A DNA stretch of 27,292 nt from UBA995 sp035477115. GTDB taxonomy: Bacteria; Bacillota; Sulfobacillia; UBA995. The translations under genes and the position numbers were made by a program. Below, in pieces: positions 22,285 to 27,292 of this stretch. The notes under the pieces are model-generated. The model searched no databases, was not told where the DNA came from, and saw only the letters and a list, made by a program, of their open reading frames with translations. Within the stretch, counting starts at the first letter, position 1. Each line of letters opens with the position of its first letter. The stretch lies in NCBI GenBank assembly GCA_035477115.1, contig DATIKW010000012.1, positions 1 to 27,292 of the forward strand. Direction: 5' to 3'.

Positions 22285-23072
22285 CGCCGAGAGTGCCTTT
22301 CCTGATCGTGATTTCGGGTCCATCCGGAGCCGGCAAGACGACACTCATCCGGACCTTGTTGGCGACGGTGTCGGACTTGGCGTTTTCGGTCTCTGCCACG
22401 ACCAGACCACCTCGGCCGACCGAGACCGATGGCGTGGACTACTACTTCTTGACGGCGAGCAGTTTCCGGGAGAGAATGAAGACGGGCGAGTTCCTGGAAT
22501 TCGCCGAGGTATACGGGTATTGGTACGGGACGCTACGCGGGGAAGTCGAGCGATTCCTCGCGAGCGGCAAGGATGTGGTCCTCGACATCGATGTGCAAGG
22601 CGCGGCGCAGGTACGTTCCACTGGATGCGACGCAGTTTTCGTCTTCGTCATGCCGCCTAGCCTGTGCCAAGTGCGAGAGCGCATCGATGCCCGGGGGACT
22701 GAGGATGAGCTGGCGAGGGACCGGCGGCTCCAGCATGCGCCGGTCGAGGTCGCGGCGCGAGCCGCTTACGATTACGTGATCTGTAACGACCGCAAGGAGG
22801 ATGCCGCGGAACAGCTAGCGGCCATCGTCGTTGCCGAGCGCTGTCGGGTGAGCCGGCAATCATGGTCCACCCAGGAGTCGGGAGCATCCGGCGGATGGAG
22901 GGGGACCAGTGACAGCGGCGGTGGAGGGAATTGCAGTCCGAATGAAGGAGTTGCCATTGGACGAGTTGGTGCAAGGGGTAGACAGCAAGTATACACTGGT
23001 AGTCGTGGCCGCCAGGCGTGCGCGGCAGTTGCTGGCGGGCAAGGCGAGGCTGGTCGACAGCCGATCGGATAA
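22281..23072 (+). CDS. gmk: Guanylate kinase with an out-of-family C-terminal read-through
   Basis: Gmk phosphorylates GMP to GDP. The P-loop ISGPSGAGKTT (11-21), TTRPPRPTETDGVDYYF (GMP binding, about 40-56), EFLEFAEVYGYWYGT, DVVLDIDVQGA and YDYVICND are all present and spaced as in the family. Family similarity ends at about residue 190 (AIVVAERCRV). The frame then continues for 73 more residues of Gly/Ser-rich sequence and overlaps rpoZ by 164 bases. A TGA at 22910-22912, in the frame reached by restoring one lost base, would give the normal GTGA junction with rpoZ. The extension is therefore probably a recent 1-base deletion or a sequencing error. The kinase domain itself is complete. Confidence 0.92.
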   Translation: MTPRVPFLIVISGPSGAGKTTLIRTLLATVSDLAFSVSATTRPPRPTETDGVDYYFLTASSFRERMKTGEFLEFAEVYGYWYGTLRGEVERFLASGKDVVLDIDVQGAAQVRSTGCDAVFVFVMPPSLCQVRERIDARGTEDELARDRRLQHAPVEVAARAAYDYVICNDRKEDAAEQLAAIVVAERCRVSRQSWSTQESGASGGWRGTSDSGGGGNCSPNEGVAIGRVGARGRQQVYTGSRGRQACAAVAGGQGEAGRQPIG

Positions 23073-23151
23073 CCCGGTCAGCGTGGCTCTGGAGGAGATC
23101 CGGGCCGGCAAGATCTGGATCGAGGAGGCCAGGCCCCGCCCTCGAACATGA
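22909..23151 (+). CDS. rpoZ: RNA polymerase omega subunit
   Basis: Omega assists beta-prime folding and assembly of RNA polymerase. The product contains MKELPLDELVQGVDSKYTLVVVAARRARQLL and DNPVSVALEEIRAGKI, the family core. GTG 22909, with GGAGGGGG 5 bases upstream, gives 80 residues. ATG 22942 gives 69 residues starting at the family consensus MKE but has only a distant GGAGGG. I favour GTG 22909. The 5' half lies inside the extended gmk frame. The stop overlaps priA (ATGA). Confidence 0.92.
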   Translation: MTAAVEGIAVRMKELPLDELVQGVDSKYTLVVVAARRARQLLAGKARLVDSRSDNPVSVALEEIRAGKIWIEEARPRPRT

Positions 23152-25139
23152 GATGGGAAGGCAGAGATCGCGGCCGGGAGCGGTCTCTGCTTTCACTTTC
23201 TGCCCAGGAGGGGGGCACGGCTGGCCGGCAGTATGTCGAGGTGGCGGTCGACTCGCTCGTCGCCCCGTTCAGCCTGCCCCTCCACTACCGCCTCCCGGAA
23301 GGACTCGGGGAGAAGGCGGCCATTGGCTGCCGGCTGGTGGTCCCCTTTCGGCGGAGGGAGAGTGAAGGGTACCTACTTGCTTTCGTCGAGCACCCGGCCG
23401 TGTCCGACGTGCGAGACGTGCTGGCCGTAGTCGGCGGCGACTTACCCCTGCCGGCGGACCTCCTGCACCTCGGACGGTGGCTGGTGGACAGCTATGGCTG
23501 CGCTGCTGGATGGGCCTTCCGGGTGGTGGGCCCCCCCCGCTCTCAGCGACCGGCGGGAACCCGGCGGCCTGCCGAAGCGAAGGCCGATGCTATCCCCTCG
23601 GCGGCTTTCCCCCGGTCGAGCCGACCTCCCACCGCCGCCGAGGAAGCAGCTGCGCCGTCCCTGGTGGTGGGAGACCAGCGGCTGGCGGCTTACGGCGAAG
23701 CGCTCGCCGTATGCCTCAGAGCAGGTCGCCACGCGATCGTCCTCTCGCCTGAGATCGCAAGTCTCGAACTGATGATCGCGCAACTCGCCACGGTACTCAA
23801 TGCGCCAGTCGGAGCGATTCACGCTGGGCTTACGGCACGTACCCGCCGATTACGCTGGACATCGATCGCTCGAGGCGAGGTTGACGTCGTGGCGGGCACC
23901 CGATCGGCGGTGTTCGCGCCCGTTCCCGACCTGGGCCTGATCATCGTGGATGACGAGCATGATGTGTCCTACAAGCAGATGGAGGTCCCCCGCTATCATG
24001 CCCGGGACGCGGCGATCGAACGGGCGCGGATGACCGGGGCCCGTGTCATCCTGGGGAGTTCGACTCCCTCACCTGAGGCGCTCTGGCTTTGTCGGGAGAC
24101 GACGGCGACCGCCGGGGATGCCCCCCGGCCTGCCGTCGTCGCCGTCGACCTTCGCGACGAGTTGCTTGCCGGCACCCGCGGGCTATTGAGCCGGGAACTG
24201 CGCCGGCAGATCGAGCAGGTGTTAGGATCTCGGGGCCGCATCGTGTTGCTGCTCAACCGGTTGGGGTATGCCGGTTCTATCTTGTGCCGGCGCTGTGGTA
24301 CCGTGGCTCGATGTGACGACTGCGGCGTGGCTCTCACCCTTCATGCCGGAGATGACGACGGCCTGCGCTGCACCCAGTGCGGTGAGCGGCAGGCGCGGCC
24401 GGAAGCCTGCCCGAAGTGCGGGTCGGGTGACTTTCGGCGTCTGGGCGGGGGCACGGAGCGGCTGGAGGCGGAAGTGCGGGCGGCCTTCCCGGGGACCGGG
24501 GTAGATCGACTCGACTCGATGGTCGCACCCGGCCGTCGCGAACAGGAAGCGATCGGGCGCCGGTTCCTCCGCGGGGACACCGCGATCCTGGTGGGGACGC
24601 AACTCGTAGCCCATGCCATACCTGGGGCGCAGTTGCTGGGGGTGGTATCGATCGATGCCGCCCTGCACTTCCCCGATTTCCGGGCGGCCGAACGCACGTT
24701 CCAGCTGCTCGATGGCATGGCAAGACGCTTGGGCCCTCAGGGCAGGATGGTGTTACAGAGTTTCACTCCCGGCCATTACGCTCTCGATTGCCTGGTTCGA
24801 GGAGACCGTACCGCCTTCTATCGACAGGAAATGGCGATGCGCCGGCAGCTCAGGTACCCGCCCTTCCGCCGCCTTGCGCGGGTGGTGGTGACCGGGTCCG
24901 CTGCCGCGGCCCGGGAGTTCGCCCAAGCTATCCGCGGTGTCGCGGCGGAGGATGCTGAAGTTCTGGGCCCGGCACCGGCTTTGCAGCCGCTTGCCGGCGG
25001 CCGGTACCGGTGGTCGATACTGCTGCGAGGCGATGAGTCGACGCCGCTGGCCGGCATATTGCGGGAGGCGTGGACGGCCTGGCCGCGCCGTCATGTCGAC
25101 CGGGTGATGGTGGACATCGACCCGCTGGACCTGACCTGA
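23148..25139 (+). CDS. priA: PriA-like primosomal protein N', helicase motifs lost
   Basis: PriA recognises stalled forks and reloads the replisome; typical members also unwind DNA with ATP. This 663-residue protein has the N-terminal 3'-end-binding part (YVEVAVDSLVAPFSLPLHYRLP, 29-50) and all eight zinc Cys (380, 383, 389, 392, 408, 411, 421, 424). It also has GGGTERLEAEVRAAFPG and HFPDFRAAERTFQLLDGMA. Walker A (usually GVTGSGKT) is absent: the equivalent region reads VVGDQRLAAYGEA (173-185). DEEH is DDEH (268-271), and the motif VI arginine finger AGRAGR is replaced by ARRLGPQGR. The winged-helix region is also short. It thus resembles actinobacterial PriA, considered helicase-inactive, and probably acts structurally. 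ATG 23148 overlaps the rpoZ stop. Confidence 0.93.
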   Translation: MRWEGRDRGRERSLLSLSAQEGGTAGRQYVEVAVDSLVAPFSLPLHYRLPEGLGEKAAIGCRLVVPFRRRESEGYLLAFVEHPAVSDVRDVLAVVGGDLPLPADLLHLGRWLVDSYGCAAGWAFRVVGPPRSQRPAGTRRPAEAKADAIPSAAFPRSSRPPTAAEEAAAPSLVVGDQRLAAYGEALAVCLRAGRHAIVLSPEIASLELMIAQLATVLNAPVGAIHAGLTARTRRLRWTSIARGEVDVVAGTRSAVFAPVPDLGLIIVDDEHDVSYKQMEVPRYHARDAAIERARMTGARVILGSSTPSPEALWLCRETTATAGDAPRPAVVAVDLRDELLAGTRGLLSRELRRQIEQVLGSRGRIVLLLNRLGYAGSILCRRCGTVARCDDCGVALTLHAGDDDGLRCTQCGERQARPEACPKCGSGDFRRLGGGTERLEAEVRAAFPGTGVDRLDSMVAPGRREQEAIGRRFLRGDTAILVGTQLVAHAIPGAQLLGVVSIDAALHFPDFRAAERTFQLLDGMARRLGPQGRMVLQSFTPGHYALDCLVRGDRTAFYRQEMAMRRQLRYPPFRRLARVVVTGSAAAAREFAQAIRGVAAEDAEVLGPAPALQPLAGGRYRWSILLRGDESTPLAGILREAWTAWPRRHVDRVMVDIDPLDLT

Positions 25140-25158
25140 GAGGAGGAGGGGCCGGCCG

Positions 25159-26607
25159 ATGGCGGAGATACGAGAGGTGGGAGACGCCGAACTGCGCCGT
25201 CCGGCGGCGCCGGTCAGGCGGGCAGGTCGGACCGTGCGGGACGATCTGGATCGCATGGCGGCGACCATGGCGGCCGCAGGCGGCGTGGGTCTGGCCGGTA
25301 CCCAGTTGGGGCTGAACCGCCGGTTGGCGGTCTTCGACGTGGGCGAGGGTCGCCTCGACCTCGTCAACCCGGAGATAGTTCGCAGCGAAGGCCAGGCAGT
25401 GGCCTGGGAGGGATGCCTCAGCGTCCCCGATGTGATAGGGCGGGTGACGCGGGCGGAGCGGGTCACCGTGCGGGCGATGGACGGCCGGGGGCGGACGATC
25501 TGGGTGGAAGCGGAAGGCTTGTTGGCCAGAGCCTTGCAGCACGAAATTGACCACCTGGACGGGGTCCTGTTCCTCGACCGGGCGGAGGAACTGGATTACC
25601 ATGATGACTTGAAAGGTCCTCCAGAGGAGCCGGAGCGCCGGCGAGGCGGTCCGGACGGGGCGACCCCGCCGATGCCCTTGAGTGCCATGCGTATCGTATT
25701 CATGGGCACCTCAGCCTTCGCCGTGCCTGCGTTGACGGCTTTGACCCAACCTGCCTATAATGTGGTCGGGGTCGTGTCGCAGCCGGACCGACCGGCAGGC
25801 CGCGGGGGGCAGTTGCAGGCGCCTCCCGTGAAGCTCGCGGCGCTTGAGCGGGGCTTGGCCATCCTCCAGCCGGACCGGGTCAACGCGATTGGTGATGAGC
25901 TGGCCCGCTGGAAGCCGGATCTGGTGGTGACGGCTGCTTTCGGCCAGTTCCTGCCCCGTAGCATCCTGGACTTGCCCGCTCGGGGCTGCGTTAACCTGCA
26001 TGCCTCGCTCTTGCCCCAACATCGGGGCGCCGCCCCGATTCAGCGAGCGTTGATGGCGGGCGACCCGGTGACGGGAGTCAGCCTGCACTACATCGACGAG
26101 GGCATCGACGCGGGGGATATCATCCTCCGCCGGCAAGTGGCGATTGCCCCCGACGCTACTGGGGGCGCCCTGCATGATCGGCTGGCGGACCTGGCGGCCG
26201 GCCTGGTCGGGGAGGGCGTGCGCCTCATCGCGAGGGGCGTTGTCCCCCGCCTGGTCCAGGACGAGAACAAGGCGACCCGAGCCCCGCGACTGGGCCCGGA
26301 GGACGAGCGCCTCGTGTGGCAACGTCCCGCCGTGGAACTGGAGCGTCGGGTCCGCGCGTTGTCGCCGGCGCCCGGCGCCCATATGCTGTATGATGGGCGA
26401 AGGGTCAAAGTGTGGCGGGCCGCGGTCGGCCGGGATCTTGGGGTACCCGGCGAGATCCTGGCGGTTGAAGGAGAGACCTTGCGGGTGGCAACGGGCGATG
26501 GCAGCCTGATCCTGGAAGTCGTTCAACCTGGGTCCGGCCGGATGATGAGCGCCGGCGCGTTTGCCCGCGGCCGTCGCTTACAGCCCGGCATGCTCATCGG
26601 ATCGTGA
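25159..26607 (+). CDS. def-fmt: Peptide deformylase - methionyl-tRNA formyltransferase fusion
   Basis: One 482-residue frame without a stop. Residues 1-155 are Def, which removes N-formyl from new proteins: GGVGLAGTQLG (motif 1), EGCLSVP (motif 2, metal Cys) and LQHEIDHLDGVLFLDR (motif 3, two metal His and catalytic Glu). A Pro/Arg/Gly-rich linker spans about 156-176. Residues 177-482 are a full-length Fmt, which formylates initiator Met-tRNA: MRIVFMGTSAFAVPAL, QPDRPAGRGGQLQAPPVK, VNLHASLLPQHRGAAPIQRA with catalytic Asn and His, DEGIDAGDI, and a C-terminal OB-type domain. The would-be Fmt start (ATG 25687) has no Shine-Dalgarno, whereas ATG 25159 has GAGGAGGGG. Fusion is the simplest reading; internal initiation or a lost stop are alternatives. 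Both active sites look intact. Confidence 0.92.
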   Translation: MAEIREVGDAELRRPAAPVRRAGRTVRDDLDRMAATMAAAGGVGLAGTQLGLNRRLAVFDVGEGRLDLVNPEIVRSEGQAVAWEGCLSVPDVIGRVTRAERVTVRAMDGRGRTIWVEAEGLLARALQHEIDHLDGVLFLDRAEELDYHDDLKGPPEEPERRRGGPDGATPPMPLSAMRIVFMGTSAFAVPALTALTQPAYNVVGVVSQPDRPAGRGGQLQAPPVKLAALERGLAILQPDRVNAIGDELARWKPDLVVTAAFGQFLPRSILDLPARGCVNLHASLLPQHRGAAPIQRALMAGDPVTGVSLHYIDEGIDAGDIILRRQVAIAPDATGGALHDRLADLAAGLVGEGVRLIARGVVPRLVQDENKATRAPRLGPEDERLVWQRPAVELERRVRALSPAPGAHMLYDGRRVKVWRAAVGRDLGVPGEILAVEGETLRVATGDGSLILEVVQPGSGRMMSAGAFARGRRLQPGMLIGS

Positions 26608-26638
26608 CCGGAAGACAGGTAGAGGAGGAGGAAGTGCC

Positions 26639-27292
26639 ATGTGGCCATTGGATCAAGGGTTCTTCGTGTTCGTGATACCGGCGATGTTGTTCGCGATGTA
26701 CGCACAGTCCCGAATGACTTCCGCCTACAATCGGGCCTTCCGCATCCTGGCTCGTACCCGCCTGACCGGCGGGCAACTGGCGCGCCGGGTACTGGACGAC
26801 CACGGGCTGGAAGCGGTCAAGGTGGAACGCACCGATCGGCATCTCGGTGACCACTATGATCCGCGCCGGCGCATCATCCGGCTGTCTCCCGCCGTCCATG
26901 ACCAACCGTCGCTGGCTGCCTTGGGCATTGCTGCGCACGAGGTGGGACACGCTATCCAACACCATACCGGCTATGCGGCCCTCGTGCTGCGCAACGGTTT
27001 CGTACCCATCGCGCAGCTGGGTACGAACGCTGCCTGGCCGTTGTTCATCGTCGGCTTGCTGGTCGGCGCGGATACGGGTATCCTGCTCATGAACGTGGCC
27101 ATCCTCTTCTTCGGGGCCGCGGTGCTGTTCCACGTCATCACCTTGCCGGTCGAGTACAACGCCAGCCGGCGGGCGATGGCGGTGCTGCAGGACGGGGGCT
27201 ATCTCAGGACTGAGGAACTGGGCCCCGCCCGCCAGGTACTGGATGCGGCGGCCCTCACCTACGTGGCAGCCGCGGCAGCCGCGATGGCCAAC
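26639..27292 (+). CDS. Zinc metallopeptidase, YugP-like (partial, runs off the window)
   Basis: A membrane zinc metallopeptidase of the Zn_peptidase_2/YugP type; 218 codons are visible and the frame is open at the window edge. An N-terminal hydrophobic segment (FFVFVIPAMLFAMYA) is followed by LTGGQLARRVLDDHGLEAVK and the family marker HLGDHYDPRRRIIRLSP. The HExxH-type zinc motif HEVGHAIQHHTGY and further hydrophobic helices (WPLFIVGLLVG, LLMNVAILFFGAAVLFHV) precede LPVEYNASRRAMAVL. ATG 26639 follows GGAGGAGG (26624-26631). The gene follows fmt closely, a position where many Firmicutes have it ahead of rsmB. Its substrate is unknown. Confidence 0.92.
   Translation, partial: MWPLDQGFFVFVIPAMLFAMYAQSRMTSAYNRAFRILARTRLTGGQLARRVLDDHGLEAVKVERTDRHLGDHYDPRRRIIRLSPAVHDQPSLAALGIAAHEVGHAIQHHTGYAALVLRNGFVPIAQLGTNAAWPLFIVGLLVGADTGILLMNVAILFFGAAVLFHVITLPVEYNASRRAMAVLQDGGYLRTEELGPARQVLDAAALTYVAAAAAAMAN

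Noticed and set aside
1..27292. CRISPR array, tRNA/rRNA genes, transposases, prophage or defence genes
   Set aside because: None seen: no regularly spaced repeats, no cloverleaf-like segments recognised, and every sizeable + strand frame belongs to a housekeeping or known uncharacterised family.

Overview
This GC-rich window carries 26 supported protein-coding genes, all on the + strand except rqcH, with very short gaps or 4-base stop/start overlaps. The gene content points to a deep-branching, high-GC member of the Bacillota (a Symbiobacterium-, Thermaerobacter-, Limnochordia- or Moorella-like organism). It has PyrR-type attenuation, RemA, YicC, RqcH, DUF1540, DUF1405, a YugP-type metallopeptidase and LL-diaminopimelate aminotransferase. 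Two features look actinobacterial: an mIHF-type integration host factor and a PriA without helicase motifs. The taxonomic placement is inference.

Region 1 (1-10489) is a complete UMP biosynthesis operon: pyrR-pyrB-pyrC-carA-carB-pyrK-pyrD-pyrF-pyrE. A good sigma-A-like promoter precedes a PyrR-binding hairpin and an intrinsic terminator in the leader. A second, variant PyrR hairpin plus terminator lies between pyrR and pyrB. Together the genes make carbamoyl phosphate, carbamoyl aspartate, dihydroorotate, orotate, OMP and UMP. The glutaminase subunit CarA has Gly where the family nucleophile Cys belongs, so carbamoyl phosphate synthesis here may run on free ammonia.

Region 2 (10482-16525) holds a YwrD-like gamma-glutamyltransferase, a tandem P-loop ATPase of the PRK06851 type, a short threonine dehydratase, a small Cys-rich DUF1540 protein and, on the opposite strand, rqcH (ribosome quality control).

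Region 3 (16557-20659) holds a DUF1405 membrane protein, a MATE exporter and the last two steps toward meso-diaminopimelate in reversed gene order (dapF, dapL). DapF has Ser in place of its second catalytic Cys.

Region 4 (20751-27292) is the widely conserved yicC-remA-gmk-rpoZ-priA-def-fmt cluster, with mihF inserted between yicC and remA, and coaBC absent between rpoZ and priA. Def and Fmt are one continuous open frame with no internal stop, apparently a single bifunctional protein. gmk runs out of frame into rpoZ. The window ends inside a zinc metallopeptidase gene.

No tRNA, rRNA, CRISPR array, transposase or phage gene was seen. The most unusual material is the set of altered housekeeping enzymes: CarA without its nucleophile, DapF with one Cys, an ATPase-dead PriA, and the Def-Fmt fusion.
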